A stretch of 60,396 nt of DNA from assembly GCA_021790515.1 (NCBI GenBank), contig JAJYHV010000016.1:1-60396 (forward strand), given 5' to 3'. The position numbers were made by a program, and so were the translations under genes. Source of the stretch: Pseudomonadota bacterium (lineage in GTDB: Bacteria > Pseudomonadota > Gammaproteobacteria > Burkholderiales > Sulfuriferulaceae). Of this stretch, positions 8,461-20,219 are shown piece after piece (positions within the stretch are counted from its first letter, which is position 1; each line of letters starts with the position of its first letter). A model generated the notes under the pieces. That model had not been told where the DNA came from. It searched no databases and saw only the letters and a list, made by a program, of their open reading frames with translations.

Positions 8461-9425
8461 TTGACCTGTTTGCGCGCCAACACAGTACGCAGCGTGGCTG
8501 CCAGCTCATCGGGGGCGAATTTCGGCACATAACCATCCGCCCCGACACGGTGCACATGGTCTTCGTTGGCCGCTCCCGTCAACGATGAATGAATGACTAC
8601 CGGTATGTCATTAAAGCGTTTATCCTGTTTGATATTGCGCGTCAGCGTAAAGCCATCCATTTCCGGCATTTCCAGATCGGTCAGTACCAACGCTACCCGA
8701 TCATGCACGGTTTCGCCTTCGGCTTCAGCCTGCACAGCGATTTCCTGCAACTTGTCCCAGGCTTCCTTGCCTGTTTTCGACATAATGAATGGCACACCGA
8801 GCGCAGCCAATCCTTGTTCGATCAGTGAACGCGCCACCACTGAATCATCAGCCGCCAAAATTACCGTACCAGGTCTCAATTTGACCATGCCGCCCAGACT
8901 CTCCGCATTGAGATTGACCTCCTCCGGCGGCATCAATTTGCGCAGGATGGTTTCTACATCAAGCACTTGTGCCAAACGCGAGTTATCCACCTCGCCATCC
9001 AGACGGGCAATACTGGTCACCATACCATCGGTATGACTCATTTCTGCCGACAATACCTGACTCCAATCCAGACGAACGATATCTTCTACTGATTCCACCG
9101 CAAACGCCTGTGTCGTGCGCGCATATTCTGTCACCAGAATAATATTCAGGCCGGTTTTCGGTACACGCCCAATCACAGAAGACAAATCAATCACCGGAAT
9201 GACTTGTCCGCGCAGATTGACCACTCCCATCACGTGCTGCGGCGAACCCGCCATGGCAGTAATCTGCGGCATGGCAACGATTTCGCGCACCTTGAACACG
9301 TTAATGCCATACAGTTCGGAAAAATCCGAACCGGGGCTCACCCCCAAACGAAACAACAGCAGTTCAAACTTGTTTGTTCCGGTTAGATTAGTACGTTCAT
9401 CCACTTCTTGCTGTACAGATTTCAC
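8445..9425 (-). CDS. cheV: chemotaxis protein CheV
   Basis: A 326-residue protein with an N-terminal CheW-like coupling domain (about 20-165) and a C-terminal receiver domain (about 185-315). The receiver has the acidic pair D193/D194, the phospho-acceptor D250 in LVLTDLEMPEMDG and the conserved lysine in YVPKFAPDE. CheV couples chemoreceptors to CheA and tunes adaptation through phosphorylation. Translation starts at a GTG preceded by GAGGAG with about eight bases spacing. It lies 33 bp after argH on the same strand and may be cotranscribed with it; no other chemotaxis genes are in the window. Confidence 0.92.
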   Translation of the reverse strand: MKSVQQEVDERTNLTGTNKFELLLFRLGVSPGSDFSELYGINVFKVREIVAMPQITAMAGSPQHVMGVVNLRGQVIPVIDLSSVIGRVPKTGLNIILVTEYARTTQAFAVESVEDIVRLDWSQVLSAEMSHTDGMVTSIARLDGEVDNSRLAQVLDVETILRKLMPPEEVNLNAESLGGMVKLRPGTVILAADDSVVARSLIEQGLAALGVPFIMSKTGKEAWDKLQEIAVQAEAEGETVHDRVALVLTDLEMPEMDGFTLTRNIKQDKRFNDIPVVIHSSLTGAANEDHVHRVGADGYVPKFAPDELAATLRTVLARKQVNHVEE

Positions 9426-9458
9426 TATGCTTCTCCTCGTTGTTCTATCTCCGACACC

Positions 9459-10853
9459 TCACGCTGCGGCAATCCTCTCCCGCGCTCGCGCCACTGCCAA
9501 CCGCACCTCTGAAGGAGCAGTTCCCCCCCTGTGCTGCCGACTTTCCAGCGAACCTTCCACGGACAGTACAGCATACACGTCCGACGCAATCAAAACAGAA
9601 AACCCGCTTAATTCTTCATACGGCAATGCCGCCAGATCAATCCCGCGCATCTCGGCTGCCCGCACTGCACGAGCCACCACTTCATGCGCATCACGAAATG
9701 GCAGGCCCTTTTTCACCAGATAATCAGCCAAATCCGTCGCTGTTGCGTGCCCCTGACGCAGCGCATCCAGCATGGCTGCCGGATGCACCACCAGGCCAGC
9801 CAACATTTCACTCGCAATGGCCAGCGTGTCCAACAAGGTATCAACCGTATCGAACAACGGTTCCTTGTCTTCCTGATTATCCTTGTTATACGCCAAAGGC
9901 TGTGCTTTCATCAGCGTCAGCAACCCCAGCAAATGCCCGTTTACCCGGCCAGTTTTTCCCCGCATGAGCTCCGGCACGTCGGGATTCTTTTTTTGCGGCA
10001 TGATGGACGACCCGGTACAAAACCGGTCCGGCAAATCAATAAACCCAAAACGGGGGTTCATCCACAGAATCAATTCTTCTGCCAACCGGGAAAAATGCAT
10101 CATTACCAAGGCAGCCGCCGAACAAAACTCGATGGCAAAATCACGATCTGATACCGCATCCAGCGAATTCTCGCACACGCCGTCAAAACCCAGTGCAGTT
10201 GCCACCCACTCCCGATCAATCGGATAAGATGTTCCTGCCAGTGCCGCCGCGCCAAGCGGCAGCCAGTTCAAACGTCGCCGACAATCCGCCATGCGCCGGG
10301 CATCACGGAAAAACATTTCGAAGTAGGCCAACATGTGGTGCCCGAACGTGACCGGTTGCGCCACTTGCAAATGGGTGTGCCCGGGCATGGGAACATCGGC
10401 ATGCCGCTCGGCCAATTCCAGCAGCACTTGTTGACACGACTGCAAGCCTTCCAGTACCGCATCAATCTGATACCGCAGATACAAACGAATATCCGTCGCC
10501 ACCTGATCATTACGGGAACGTCCGGTATGCAAACGCTTCCCTGCATCGCCAACACGCGCCGTCAATGCTTTTTCAATGTTCAGATGCACATCTTCCAGCG
10601 CCAGTTGCCAGACAAACTGGCCAGCACGAATTTCAGTCAAAATCTCACCCAACCCCCGCTCGATATCGGCCAAGTCTACCGCATCAATAATTTTTTGACG
10701 CGCCAGCATGCGTGCGTGTGCAATAGAACCTTGAATATCGAACTCAGCCAGACGATAATCGAAGCTGATGGATGCCGTATAGCGCTGCACGCGCTCGGCC
10801 ACTGGCTCACTGAAACGTCCCGACCACGGTGAAAAAGCAGAACCTGTTGACAT
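9459..10853 (-). CDS. argH: argininosuccinate lyase
   Basis: A 464-residue lyase that splits argininosuccinate into arginine and fumarate, the last step of arginine synthesis. The superfamily signature [12 protein letters not shown] lies near residues 280-292, and [12 protein letters not shown] is the other conserved active-site segment. The start at 10853 ([14 protein letters not shown]) fits the family; an in-frame upstream ATG at 10886 adds 11 unlikely residues. The start codon abuts a divergent histidine kinase gene, a neighbourhood often seen in betaproteobacteria. Confidence 0.97.
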   Translation of the reverse strand: MSTGSAFSPWSGRFSEPVAERVQRYTASISFDYRLAEFDIQGSIAHARMLARQKIIDAVDLADIERGLGEILTEIRAGQFVWQLALEDVHLNIEKALTARVGDAGKRLHTGRSRNDQVATDIRLYLRYQIDAVLEGLQSCQQVLLELAERHADVPMPGHTHLQVAQPVTFGHHMLAYFEMFFRDARRMADCRRRLNWLPLGAAALAGTSYPIDREWVATALGFDGVCENSLDAVSDRDFAIEFCSAAALVMMHFSRLAEELILWMNPRFGFIDLPDRFCTGSSIMPQKKNPDVPELMRGKTGRVNGHLLGLLTLMKAQPLAYNKDNQEDKEPLFDTVDTLLDTLAIASEMLAGLVVHPAAMLDALRQGHATATDLADYLVKKGLPFRDAHEVVARAVRAAEMRGIDLAALPYEELSGFSVLIASDVYAVLSVEGSLESRQHRGGTAPSEVRLAVARARERIAAA

Positions 10854-10887
10854 GACTTTACCTACAACGAGAAACGACACTGCCATT

Positions 10888-11910
10888 ATGCCAAAGCCGG
10901 GGCATTCCGGCTATCCCGCACACTTACCTGATTTTTCCAATCTGGGCGTCATGCTGCGCATCGTACTGGGCACGGAATGGTTGACTTGCATGGCGGCATG
11001 GTTACAGGCATCATCGCCCGCCTCAAATTTCTGGACGAACTTTCTGAATGATTCCCTGTTGATTCAACCCTCACTACTGCTGACGCTGCTGTCCTTGCAT
11101 CTGGCCAATCGCGCTTTGACCCGCCTGCCTTTCCTGGTCGGCGCCATTGCTATCGCCAGCATCACACTATTCACCGTTGAATTGGTGCTGACCGAAATCG
11201 CGCATCTGTTTGTCCATGTTGCGCCACAAAAATCGCTGCATATTGTCGTCAACACCATCGGCGTGACCACCATCTTGCTCGCCTGGCTCTGGTTATTGCA
11301 ACGCGCCCTGTCTCCAGCGCTGACCGAAGCGCGACTGCAAGCGCTGCAAGCCCGCATTCGCCCCCATTTTTTATTCAACACATTAAACGCTGTCCTGAGC
11401 CTTATCCGCACCAACCCGCAGGCCGCAGAACAGGCACTGGAGAATCTGGCTGAACTGTACCGTGCCATGCTCTCCGACACCCGACAACTGGTACCACTGG
11501 CGCTGGAAGTCGAACGCTGCCGCCAATATCTGTCTCTGGAAACCCTGCGCTTGGGTAACCGCTTGCGTCTGGTCTGGCACACCGACAAAATACCGGCTGA
11601 CGCACTGGTCCCGCCGCTATTACTGCAACCATTGGCAGAAAATGCGGTATACCATGGCATTGAACCTTTGCCAGATGGCGGAGAAATCTGCATTAATCTT
11701 TACTCGCACCAAGCACAGATTCACCTCGTCATCGACAACCACTATGACGAAAAATTACCGCACCGCAGCGGAGGGCACAATTTGGCACTGGAAAATATCC
11801 GCCAACGGCTGATGTTGCATTTCGACATGGAGGCCAGCGTACACAAACGCATCAGCCACAACAGTTACCAGATTCACATCATCCTGCCTTACCGGACCCG
11901 ATCGAGATGA
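10888..11910 (+). CDS. algZ: LytS/AlgZ-type sensor histidine kinase
   Basis: A membrane histidine kinase of the His_kinase (LytS/YehU) class. Three or four hydrophobic segments occupy about the first 140 residues, followed by the phosphorylation motif [12 protein letters not shown] and a C-terminal ATPase with the N-box [11 protein letters not shown]. It overlaps the response regulator gene by ATGA, so the two form one system. AlgZ/FimS-like proteins pair with AlgR. The start is uncertain: ATG at 10888 gives a 340-residue protein, while ATG at 10852 gives 352 residues and would share its CATG with the argH start codon. Neither has a strong ribosome site. The ligand is unknown. Confidence 0.85.
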   Translation: MPKPGHSGYPAHLPDFSNLGVMLRIVLGTEWLTCMAAWLQASSPASNFWTNFLNDSLLIQPSLLLTLLSLHLANRALTRLPFLVGAIAIASITLFTVELVLTEIAHLFVHVAPQKSLHIVVNTIGVTTILLAWLWLLQRALSPALTEARLQALQARIRPHFLFNTLNAVLSLIRTNPQAAEQALENLAELYRAMLSDTRQLVPLALEVERCRQYLSLETLRLGNRLRLVWHTDKIPADALVPPLLLQPLAENAVYHGIEPLPDGGEICINLYSHQAQIHLVIDNHYDEKLPHRSGGHNLALENIRQRLMLHFDMEASVHKRISHNSYQIHIILPYRTRSR

Positions 11911-12659
11911 CAACACCCTTACGCATTCTGATTGTCGACGATGAACCCCCAGCGCGCCACCGTTTGCGCGATCTCATCACCGACTGCGCGCACGCTCTGC
12001 CCGCCACGGAAATTCTGGACGCCGAAAATGGCAAAACGGCGCTGGCGCTGCTTGCGCAGACATCGGTCGATATTGTTTTATTGGATATTCACATGCCAGG
12101 CATGGATGGACTGTCGCTGGCCAAAAACCTGTCTGCCCGACCGTCGCCACCGGCCATTATCTTTATCACCGCCTTTGACTCCCACGCCATCACTGCTTTT
12201 GACCTGGAAGCCCGTGACTACCTGCTCAAGCCCGTGCGAATCGACCGCCTGCTTGGCGCCTTACGGCGCGTCGTTGCCGCGCCGCCTGCGTTGTCGTCCG
12301 TGCCACACCTGAACGCCAGCGCACAGGGACGAGTGCTGCTGATTCCATTACCAGACATTCTCTGGCTGCAGGCCGAGCAAAAATATGTCACCGCTCACAC
12401 CAGACACGACCACTTCCTGCTCGAAGACAGTCTGGCCGCACTGGAACAGGCATGGCCACAACACTGGCTGCGCACGCACCGCAACACACTGGTTGCCCGC
12501 CACGCCATCGCCGGGTTGCAACACCTGCCCGACGGTAGTGTCAGCATTCTGCTCAAAGAAAGCCGGCAACCCATTCCGGTCAGCCGACGACAAACCAGTC
12601 TGGTCAAACAAGTGATGCGAGAACTGGGAAACCATCAACCCGCCGCAAAACCAAACTGA
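11907..12659 (+). CDS. algR: AlgR-like LytTR response regulator
   Basis: A 250-residue regulator. The receiver domain (1-125) has acidic residues in IVDDEPPAR, phospho-acceptor D60 in [12 protein letters not shown] and lysine in [10 protein letters not shown]. The C-terminal LytTR DNA-binding domain (about 140-240) includes [16 protein letters not shown] and LRTHRNTLV. It is translationally coupled to the AlgZ-like kinase. Target promoters cannot be seen from the window. Its 3' end overlaps the end of convergent lpxC by 25 bp. Confidence 0.92.
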   Translation: MTTPLRILIVDDEPPARHRLRDLITDCAHALPATEILDAENGKTALALLAQTSVDIVLLDIHMPGMDGLSLAKNLSARPSPPAIIFITAFDSHAITAFDLEARDYLLKPVRIDRLLGALRRVVAAPPALSSVPHLNASAQGRVLLIPLPDILWLQAEQKYVTAHTRHDHFLLEDSLAALEQAWPQHWLRTHRNTLVARHAIAGLQHLPDGSVSILLKESRQPIPVSRRQTSLVKQVMRELGNHQPAAKPN

Positions 12660-13549
12660 CGCACACCGGCTGGCGCCTTGTTTTCATCCGGAAATTCAAC
12701 GATTTCCCACGCGCTTTTTTCTTGCAGCAATGTACGCAACAATCGATTATTCAGGGCATGCCCGGATTTGTGCGCATAAAAAGCACCAATGATGGGATAA
12801 CCTGCCAAGTACAAATCCCCCACCGCATCGAGCACCTTGTGTTTGACAAACTCATCTTCATAACGCAGTCCATCACCATTCAATACACGGTATTCATCCA
12901 TGACGATGGCATTGTCGAGGCTGCCTCCCAAGGCAAGGCCATTCGTACGCAGCCACTCGACTTCCTGCATGAAACCAAAAGTGCGCGCGCGGCTGATTTC
13001 CTTCACATACGATGTATGGGCAAAATCCAGACAGATGCGTTGGGCACTTTTTTCAAACACCGGATGACGAAAATCAATCGTAAACTCGATTTTAAAGCCA
13101 TCATAAGGTTCAAAACGCACCCGTTTATCGCCTTCGACCACTTCTACCGCCCGCCGGATGCGCATGAATCGACGCGCAACCGGTTGTTCCTCGATGCCCG
13201 CCGATTGCAGCAGAAACACGAATGCTGCTGCCGACCCGTCCATGATTGGAATCTCCGGCCCATCGAGATCAACATACACATTATCGATACCCAATCCGGC
13301 CAACGCCGACATCAAATGCTCAACCGTCGCCACGCTGACGCCATTGTATGTCAACGTCGAACACAAGCGCGTGTCTCCCACGTGTTCCGGATGGACAGTA
13401 ATGTCCGCCGATTGCGGCAGATCAATCCGGCGAAATACCACGCCAGTATTTGCAGCGGCCGGTCGCAACAGCATCGCCACCTTGGCGCCGGTATGCAAGC
13501 CGACCCCTGTTGCGCGAATGCTGTTTTTCAACGTATGTTGCCGTATCAT
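12635..13549 (-). CDS. lpxC: UDP-3-O-acyl-N-acetylglucosamine deacetylase
   Basis: A 304-residue zinc amidase catalysing the committed step of lipid A synthesis. H78 in [10 protein letters not shown] and the later [12 protein letters not shown] (H, D) give the zinc ligands, and HKSGHALNN supplies the catalytic histidine. Ending the dcw cluster after ftsZ is its standard place in beta- and gammaproteobacteria. About 250 bp separate it from ftsZ, enough for its own promoter. ATGGGG-like purines (GGGG, five bases ahead of the ATG) form the ribosome site. Confidence 0.98.
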   Translation of the reverse strand: MIRQHTLKNSIRATGVGLHTGAKVAMLLRPAAANTGVVFRRIDLPQSADITVHPEHVGDTRLCSTLTYNGVSVATVEHLMSALAGLGIDNVYVDLDGPEIPIMDGSAAAFVFLLQSAGIEEQPVARRFMRIRRAVEVVEGDKRVRFEPYDGFKIEFTIDFRHPVFEKSAQRICLDFAHTSYVKEISRARTFGFMQEVEWLRTNGLALGGSLDNAIVMDEYRVLNGDGLRYEDEFVKHKVLDAVGDLYLAGYPIIGAFYAHKSGHALNNRLLRTLLQEKSAWEIVEFPDENKAPAGVRQFGFAAG

Positions 13550-13800
13550 GTTACCCCATTGTTATCGGTTGCTCATTATCATCCACATCTGCCCGCGCCA
13601 ATCCCCCTGCCCGCCAACAGAAACGCCATCGGACATTATATCGCGAAACTGCGTCACCGGATGAACATATCGTCTCCAACACCCTGTGAGTGTTACATTT
13701 TTGCCCCATGTACCAACCAAATCCAGCGACCTCCAGAAAACGCCGATCGGCTCCCGCAAGATCGACGACTGCCCGGCATAAACGAACAATTTCCCTGCGC

Positions 13801-14949
13801 TCAGTCCGCCTGTTTACGCAAAAATGCCGGAATATCCAGATATTCCATGCCGGATTGCTTCAATGCTTCCAGTTGCGCTTCACGGCGATTACTGCGAAAC
13901 ACGGCCGGCTCGTTATCTGCCGTACCCTGCTCAACTGGCGCGGTATAATCATCCGTGCCCGTTTTGAGAATCACCGGCTTCATTTGTTGGCGCACGACCG
14001 GATTGCCAAGACCCGTTGCCACAATCGTCACCCGCAATTCGTCGCCAATGCTCTCGTCAATCACGGTTCCCGCAATCACTGTTGCCTCTTCAGCAGTAAA
14101 CCCTTTGATAGCGCTCATCACTTCCATGTACTCGCGCATCTTCAGGTCGGAAGACGCCGTCACGTTGACCAATACACCACGCGCACCTGCCAGGTTGACA
14201 TCTTCCAAAAGTGGGCTGGCCACGGCCTGTTGCGCAGCAAGCCGCGCACGATCCGCACCGCTGGCAACAGCCGAACCCATCATCGCCATTCCCATTTCCG
14301 ACATGACCGTACGCACATCAGCAAAATCCACGTTCACCATGCCGGCGCAATTAATCACTTCGGCAATCCCCGCCACCGCACCGTACAACACATTATTGGC
14401 AGCACGGAACGCGTCCAGCATGGAAACATCGTCACCCAACACCTGCATCAACTTTTCATTCGGAATAATGATAAGCGAATCGACATGACGGGTGAGCGCC
14501 TCAATACCCGCATTGGCAAGCCGCACGCGTTTACCCTCAAACAGAAAAGGTTTGGTCACCACGGCCACGGTCAAAATACCCATTTCCTTGGCTACTTCCG
14601 CTACCACGGGCGCCGCACCCGTTCCAGTACCACCACCCATGCCGGCCGTGATAAACAGCATGTCTGCGCCATCGATCAACTCGGCAATGCGCTCACGGTC
14701 TTCAAGTGCTGCTTCGCGACCTACCTCAGGATTGGCGCCGGCACCCAGCCCACGGGTCACATTAGTGCCCAGCTGTAACTGGATTTTGGTCTTGTTGCGT
14801 TGCAGCGCTTGCGCATCGGTATTTACGCCGATAAATTCCACGCCTTCCACGCCACACTCAATCATGTGATCGACGGCGTTGCCGCCACAACCACCCACGC
14901 CGATCACCTTGATCACGGCTTCCTGCTTCGAATCCATTAATTCAAACAT
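13801..14949 (-). CDS. ftsZ: cell division protein FtsZ
   Basis: The tubulin-like GTPase (382 residues) that forms the division ring. The nucleotide site GVGGCGGNAV lies near the N-terminus and the tubulin signature GGGTGTGAAP near residue 105. A variable linker follows residue 320, ending in the conserved C-terminal peptide DIPAFLRKQ, which binds FtsA and ZipA. Its start lies 79 bp downstream of the ftsA stop, so it may have a local promoter in addition to dcw read-through. The 250 bp after it, before lpxC, contain no gene that I can support. Confidence 0.99.
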   Translation of the reverse strand: MFELMDSKQEAVIKVIGVGGCGGNAVDHMIECGVEGVEFIGVNTDAQALQRNKTKIQLQLGTNVTRGLGAGANPEVGREAALEDRERIAELIDGADMLFITAGMGGGTGTGAAPVVAEVAKEMGILTVAVVTKPFLFEGKRVRLANAGIEALTRHVDSLIIIPNEKLMQVLGDDVSMLDAFRAANNVLYGAVAGIAEVINCAGMVNVDFADVRTVMSEMGMAMMGSAVASGADRARLAAQQAVASPLLEDVNLAGARGVLVNVTASSDLKMREYMEVMSAIKGFTAEEATVIAGTVIDESIGDELRVTIVATGLGNPVVRQQMKPVILKTGTDDYTAPVEQGTADNEPAVFRSNRREAQLEALKQSGMEYLDIPAFLRKQAD

Positions 14950-15028
14950 TTACTCTCTCCTCTATCAAATCAAACTATTACACCATTCTGACCAATCATT
15001 GCGGCTCAACCGCCAATCCGTTTCCGAA

Positions 15029-16264
15029 TCAGAAATTCTTGAACCACCCCTTCATTTTTTCCAGCAACTGCTTGAACGACTTGCCAGACAGGCTGGCTCC
15101 CGTATACCTGTCCTGCTGCTCGATTCCCGACAACAACAATCCGACTCCGGTGGCGTAACGCGGGTTATGCATCACCTCGGACAACCCTCCTTCATAATGC
15201 GGCACCCCTAAACGCACGGGCATATGCAATACCTCTTCGCCCAGTTCTACCATGCCTTCCATGGCGGCTGACCCACCGGTAATCACGATGCCCGAACGCA
15301 TCAGTTCTTCAAAACCGCTACGGCGCAATTCGGCCTGCACCATCTCGTACAATTCCAGCACCCGTGGCTCAATCACCTCTGCCAACAACTGACGTGACAT
15401 CTGACGCGCACCACGCTCGCCCACACCCGGCACTTCCAGCATGTCATGCGCTCCAGCCAATTGGCGCAAAGCACAACCATAGGAAATCTTCAAATCTTCC
15501 GCATCCTTGAGCGGGGTACGCAAAGCCAACGCAATGTCATTGGTAATCTGGTCTCCCGCCACCGGAATCACTGCCGTATGCCGAATAGCTCCTTGGGTAA
15601 ACACGGCGATATCCGTTGTACCGCCGCCGATATCGACCACCGCCACACCCAAATCCTTTTCATCTTCTGTCAACACCGCCATCGCCGATGCCAATGGTTG
15701 CAACACCAGATCGCGCACTTCCAGTCCGCATCGACGCACACATTTGATGATGTTCTGTGCCGCCGACACAGCGCCGGTCACAATATGCACTTTGACTTCC
15801 AACCGCACGCCACTCATACCAAGAGGTTCGCGCACATCTTCCTGCCCATCCACCAAATATTCCTGCGACAAGACATGCAAAATCTGCTGATCGGTCGGGA
15901 TGCTGACTGCTTTGGCTGTTTCCAAGACTTTGTTGACGTCCAGCTCCGTGACTTCTTTGTCACGAATCGGCACCATGCCATGCGAGTTGAAACTACGAAT
16001 GTGGCTACCGGCAATGCCGGTGTACACCTCGGTGATCTTGCAGTCTGCCATCAATTCGGCTTCTTCCAGTGCGCGCTGAATCGCGTTCACCGTCGATTCG
16101 ATATTCACCACCACGCCTTTTTTCAACCCGCGCGAAGGATGCGACCCCATACCAATCACATCCAACCGTCCGTCCGGCGTCCATTCGGCCACGATAGCAA
16201 TCACCTTGGATGTGCCAATATCCAGCCCCACCACCAAATCACGGTTATCCCGTTGTCTGCTCAT
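15029..16264 (-). CDS. ftsA: cell division protein FtsA
   Basis: An actin-like ATPase (411 residues) that tethers FtsZ to the membrane. It begins with VVGLDIGTSKV (phosphate 1 motif), and VVDIGGGTTDIAVF is the second phosphate loop. The extreme C-terminus, LLEKMKGWFKNF, is an amphipathic membrane-targeting helix. It overlaps ftsQ by the four bases ATGA, indicating coupled translation. Confidence 0.98.
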   Translation of the reverse strand: MSRQRDNRDLVVGLDIGTSKVIAIVAEWTPDGRLDVIGMGSHPSRGLKKGVVVNIESTVNAIQRALEEAELMADCKITEVYTGIAGSHIRSFNSHGMVPIRDKEVTELDVNKVLETAKAVSIPTDQQILHVLSQEYLVDGQEDVREPLGMSGVRLEVKVHIVTGAVSAAQNIIKCVRRCGLEVRDLVLQPLASAMAVLTEDEKDLGVAVVDIGGGTTDIAVFTQGAIRHTAVIPVAGDQITNDIALALRTPLKDAEDLKISYGCALRQLAGAHDMLEVPGVGERGARQMSRQLLAEVIEPRVLELYEMVQAELRRSGFEELMRSGIVITGGSAAMEGMVELGEEVLHMPVRLGVPHYEGGLSEVMHNPRYATGVGLLLSGIEQQDRYTGASLSGKSFKQLLEKMKGWFKNF

Positions 16265-16983
16265 GACATCTTCCCTTGTCCAGACGTCGTCGGCACAGGC
16301 GCTGTCTGCACGGCAAACCCCTGTGGATAACGTAAATCAACCCTTACCAATGGAGCATTCAACTGAGCAAGCATGGCCGGATAAACGCTGACCCATCGCG
16401 CCAGCCGCGACAACACCTGATCATCCCGTCCCAACGCAATCTCTACCCCGTTGTCCAATATCACCCGCCAACTCCCTCGCGCACTCATGCTCACTTTTAC
16501 CGGCCTGCGCGCAAGGGGTGCCAATGTCTTCGTCACCCCTTGCCACATCTGCATCACTTCAACACTGCTGCCATCCGGCCCGGCAAGCTGTGGCAAACTC
16601 TGCGCACTGGCAGCATGAAACACCTCGCCCTGCCTGTCCACCAAACCATCGTCATTCCACCTCGCCACTGCTTGATGTTCGGTCAGTGTGACCACCAGCG
16701 CGTCCGGCCAGCGCCGCCGTATGTCGACACTTTTTACCCAAGGCAGCTTGGCGAACGCTGCTTGCACGGCAGACAGGTCCACCGTGAACAAGGTCCCACG
16801 CACATCCTGTTGAATCACCCACTGCACCTGCGCCAGACTGACGTGCGGCGCACCGCTTACCTGCACGGAATGTAAACGAAACATCGGCAGATGCACGAAT
16901 GCCACACCGACAAACCACAACAACATGGCCAGCCCCAACCCCACCGCAAACAACAACACGGATTTTCCCGACTTAATCCACAC
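16261..16983 (-). CDS. ftsQ: cell division protein FtsQ
   Basis: A bitopic inner-membrane divisome protein of 240 residues. A short cytoplasmic tail, one membrane helix (about residues 8-32), then a POTRA domain beginning with [13 protein letters not shown] and a C-terminal beta domain. It connects early and late divisome proteins (FtsB/FtsL). It overlaps ddl by 11 bp and ftsA by 4 bp. Confidence 0.96.
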   Translation of the reverse strand: MWIKSGKSVLLFAVGLGLAMLLWFVGVAFVHLPMFRLHSVQVSGAPHVSLAQVQWVIQQDVRGTLFTVDLSAVQAAFAKLPWVKSVDIRRRWPDALVVTLTEHQAVARWNDDGLVDRQGEVFHAASAQSLPQLAGPDGSSVEVMQMWQGVTKTLAPLARRPVKVSMSARGSWRVILDNGVEIALGRDDQVLSRLARWVSVYPAMLAQLNAPLVRVDLRYPQGFAVQTAPVPTTSGQGKMS

Positions 16984-17893
16984 AGGCGGTCTCCAACAAC
17001 GCCAGCAACAATTGCCCGAATGTCATGCCCGCTGCTGCTGCCGCCATCGGCACCAGACTATGGCTGGTCATGCCCGGCGATGTATTGGCTTCCAGAAACC
17101 AGGGATTCCCCGCCGTATCCAGCATCACGTCCAACCGCCCCCAGCCACGGCAACCCAACACCCGAAAAGCCTGTAACGCCTGCTGGCCGATGGCCGCCTC
17201 ATGCGCTGCCGACAGACCGCATGGCACCCGATATTCAGTGTCATCCCGCTCATACTTGGCCGCGTAATCATAGTATTCACCCGCCGGCAGCAAACGAATC
17301 ATCGGCAATACGGTATCCCCCAGAATCGCACAGGTATATTCACCAGCATCGATACACTGTTCGGCGAGCACCAACGCGTCAAACGCTGCGGCTTTTTCCC
17401 ATGCCGCCTGCAACTGCTGCGCGTCGGTCACCCGCGTCATGCCAAAACTGGACCCTTCGCGTGCGGGTTTGACAAACAACGGCAAACCCAGCTTCGCCAC
17501 CACGTCATCCGGTTGACTATCCTGCGTCAACAACACCCAATCCGGAGTCGGAATACCGGCAGCCCGCCACAACAATTTGGTGCGCCATTTATCCATGGCC
17601 AACGCACACGCCATGACGCCACTGCCTGTGTATGGAATTCCCATCCAATCCAGCACACCCTGCACGGTGCCATCCTCACCAAAACGCCCATGCAGCGAAA
17701 TGATCACGCGATCAAAGCCTTCTGCTGACAAGGCCAGCATGTCACGTTCCGCCGGATCAAACGGATGCGCATCGATACCCAGCTCACGCAACCCCTGCAG
17801 CACCCGATGACCACTCACCAGCGACACATCCCGCTCCGCCGATTTGCCACCCAGCAGCACGCCAACCTTGCCGTATGCTCTCACTCCCTGCAT
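16973..17893 (-). CDS. ddl: D-alanine-D-alanine ligase
   Basis: An ATP-grasp ligase (306 residues) joining two D-alanines for the pentapeptide stem. [19 protein letters not shown] is the N-terminal signature. Later hallmarks include [16 protein letters not shown] and the magnesium-binding [15 protein letters not shown]. Its position inside the dcw cluster corresponds to ddlB of E. coli. It overlaps murB by 13 bp and ftsQ by 11 bp. Confidence 0.98.
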   Translation of the reverse strand: MQGVRAYGKVGVLLGGKSAERDVSLVSGHRVLQGLRELGIDAHPFDPAERDMLALSAEGFDRVIISLHGRFGEDGTVQGVLDWMGIPYTGSGVMACALAMDKWRTKLLWRAAGIPTPDWVLLTQDSQPDDVVAKLGLPLFVKPAREGSSFGMTRVTDAQQLQAAWEKAAAFDALVLAEQCIDAGEYTCAILGDTVLPMIRLLPAGEYYDYAAKYERDDTEYRVPCGLSAAHEAAIGQQALQAFRVLGCRGWGRLDVMLDTAGNPWFLEANTSPGMTSHSLVPMAAAAAGMTFGQLLLALLETACVD

Positions 17894-18813
17894 GTTGCTT
17901 GCTCTCCCACAATGTGCACCTCGCGCTGCAAGTGCGTACCGGTTTCCTGCTCGACTTTTTTCGCCACCGTTTCAATCAGTTGTTCAATATCTGCTGCACT
18001 CGCCGTACCGGTATTGACAATAAAGTTGGCGTGTTTCATCGATACCTGCGCGCCCCCTATCCGATACCCCTTCAGGCCACAGGCTTCAATCAGACGCGCC
18101 GCATGGTCTCCCTGCGGATTACGAAATACCGACCCCGCGTTCGGTTGACCCAATGGCTGACTGGCGCTACGCCGTTGCAACAACGTCGCCATTTCTTGTT
18201 GCGCCTTGTTGCCGTCGCCAAGATCAAATCGAAAATATGCGGCCACAAAACCTTCCTCCGCTTGCTTGCCCTGCCAACTGACTTCACGGTACCCGGTTAC
18301 AAACACCTCACGTCCACGTTGATGCAATACGCCCTTGCGATCAATCATCACGACCCTATCCACCGCTTGCCATGTTTGCCCGCCATAACAACCTGCATTC
18401 ATCGCCAATGCCCCGCCCACGGTGCCGGGAATCCCAGCCATGAACGCTGCGCCCGCCAATTGTTCCGACACGCAAAACCGCGCCAGTTTTGGCAAAGCCA
18501 CTCCCGCTTCGGCATACACCACACCATCGTCTGCGCTTTTCGATTCCAGTCGCAATCCACGCAAACCCGGTTGCAAACGAATGACCATGCCACGCCAACC
18601 ACCATCCCGTACCAACAGATTACTGCCCAAACCCACCCACATGAGCGGCCATTGCGCAGGCAGTGCCGCCAACATCTGCTGCAGGTCCGCCAAATCAGCC
18701 GGTTCAAACAGCCAATCCACTACACCGCCCGCACGCCAACTGACATACTCAGCCATGGGCGCATGACGCAATAACCGGCCACGCACAGCACGAAATAAAT
18801 ATGCGTCATTCAT
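17881..18813 (-). CDS. murB: UDP-N-acetylenolpyruvoylglucosamine reductase
   Basis: The FAD- and NADPH-dependent enzyme (310 residues) that forms UDP-MurNAc. The FAD-binding region includes [14 protein letters not shown] and [24 protein letters not shown] contains the catalytic serine region and [13 protein letters not shown] follows. It starts at an ATG overlapping the murC stop codon, so the two are coupled. In the cluster it lies between murC and ddl, the order usual for betaproteobacteria. Confidence 0.97.
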   Translation of the reverse strand: MNDAYLFRAVRGRLLRHAPMAEYVSWRAGGVVDWLFEPADLADLQQMLAALPAQWPLMWVGLGSNLLVRDGGWRGMVIRLQPGLRGLRLESKSADDGVVYAEAGVALPKLARFCVSEQLAGAAFMAGIPGTVGGALAMNAGCYGGQTWQAVDRVVMIDRKGVLHQRGREVFVTGYREVSWQGKQAEEGFVAAYFRFDLGDGNKAQQEMATLLQRRSASQPLGQPNAGSVFRNPQGDHAARLIEACGLKGYRIGGAQVSMKHANFIVNTGTASAADIEQLIETVAKKVEQETGTHLQREVHIVGEQATCRE

Positions 18814-20219
18814 GTGCCGGTTTCCTGCCCGCCTGCCAACACGACCATCTCTGCCGGAACGCCGCCAATTGCACCAGCACCCATGGTCAACACCACATCA
18901 CCCGCCTCGGCGCTGGCCAACAAGGTAGCGGCCATATCAGCCACTTGCGCCACAAAAATCGGTTCGACCTTGCCTGCCAGTCGTACGGCGCGCGCCAGCG
19001 CCCGCCCGTCTGCCGCAACAATCGGCGCCTCGCCTGCCGCATACACATCAGCCAATACCAACACATCCACCTGTGACAATACCGCCACAAAATCTTCAAA
19101 CAAATCGCGGGTTCGCGTGTAACGGTGCGGCTGAAAGCCAAGCACGATGCGACGCCCCGGGAACGCTGCCCGCGCAGCTGCCAACGTTGCCGCCATTTCC
19201 ACCGGATGATGTCCATAATCGTCAATCAAGGTAAAACACCCGGCATGGAGTGACGGTAGTTCGCCATAACGCTGGAAACGTCGCCCGACACCGGAAAATT
19301 CCGCCAGTGCCGTCACAATTGCCGCTGCCGGCACCCCGATTTCCAGCGCGATGGCAATCGCCGCCAGCGCGTTGAGCACATTGTGCTTGCCTGTCAAATT
19401 CAGACGCACATCCATCAATGGCACATCGCCACCATTGATGACCGTAAACTGCATCTGCTCACCACAGGGGTGCACATCAACCGCACGAATCTGTGCCGCT
19501 GTTTCTATGCCATACGTCGTCACTGGCTTGCTAATGTGTGGCATGATTTCCCGCACATGAGCATCATCAAGACACAGTACGGCGCGACCATAAAAGGGGA
19601 TACTCTCCACAAAGTCGACAAACGCCCGCTTCAACCGGGAAAAATCATGGCCATAGGTTTCCATATGATCGGCATCGATATTGGTCACCACAGCCATGAT
19701 GGGCAATAAATGCAAAAACGATGCATCCGATTCATCGGCTTCCGCCACCAGATAATCGCCTTGACCAAGCCGGGCATTCGCCCCTGCCGCCAACAATCGC
19801 CCACCAATGACAAATGTCGGATCCATGCCTGCCCGAGCCAGAATGCTGGCGATTAACGATGTGGTCGTGGTTTTACCGTGCGTACCTGCCACGGCAATAC
19901 CTTGCCGCAAGCGCATCAACTCAGCCAGCATGATGGCGCGCGGCACCACCGGAATATTGCGTGCCCGTGCAGCCAGGACTTCCGGATTGTCAGCCTTGAC
20001 CGCCGTAGATACGACCAGCGCATCGGCATCACCAACATGCCCGGCGTCATGTCCATGAAACACACGCACACCCATATCACGAAGCCGTTGCGTGACCGTA
20101 CCGTCAACTTGATCAGACCCTGTCACCACGTAGCCCAGATTGTGCAACACCTCCGCAATACCGCTCATGCCAGCGCCGCCAATACCGACGAAATGCAATT
20201 GCCGAATCTTGTGTTTCAT
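18810..20219 (-). CDS. murC: UDP-N-acetylmuramate-L-alanine ligase
   Basis: A Mur ligase (469 residues) that adds the first amino acid, L-alanine, to UDP-MurNAc. N-terminal [17 protein letters not shown] binds the UDP part, and [11 protein letters not shown] is the ATP P-loop. The start at 20219 follows AGGAGG at ideal spacing and overlaps the murG stop codon as ATGA; the longer open frame to 20288 lies inside murG. Confidence 0.98.
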   Translation of the reverse strand: MKHKIRQLHFVGIGGAGMSGIAEVLHNLGYVVTGSDQVDGTVTQRLRDMGVRVFHGHDAGHVGDADALVVSTAVKADNPEVLAARARNIPVVPRAIMLAELMRLRQGIAVAGTHGKTTTTSLIASILARAGMDPTFVIGGRLLAAGANARLGQGDYLVAEADESDASFLHLLPIMAVVTNIDADHMETYGHDFSRLKRAFVDFVESIPFYGRAVLCLDDAHVREIMPHISKPVTTYGIETAAQIRAVDVHPCGEQMQFTVINGGDVPLMDVRLNLTGKHNVLNALAAIAIALEIGVPAAAIVTALAEFSGVGRRFQRYGELPSLHAGCFTLIDDYGHHPVEMAATLAAARAAFPGRRIVLGFQPHRYTRTRDLFEDFVAVLSQVDVLVLADVYAAGEAPIVAADGRALARAVRLAGKVEPIFVAQVADMAATLLASAEAGDVVLTMGAGAIGGVPAEMVVLAGGQETGT

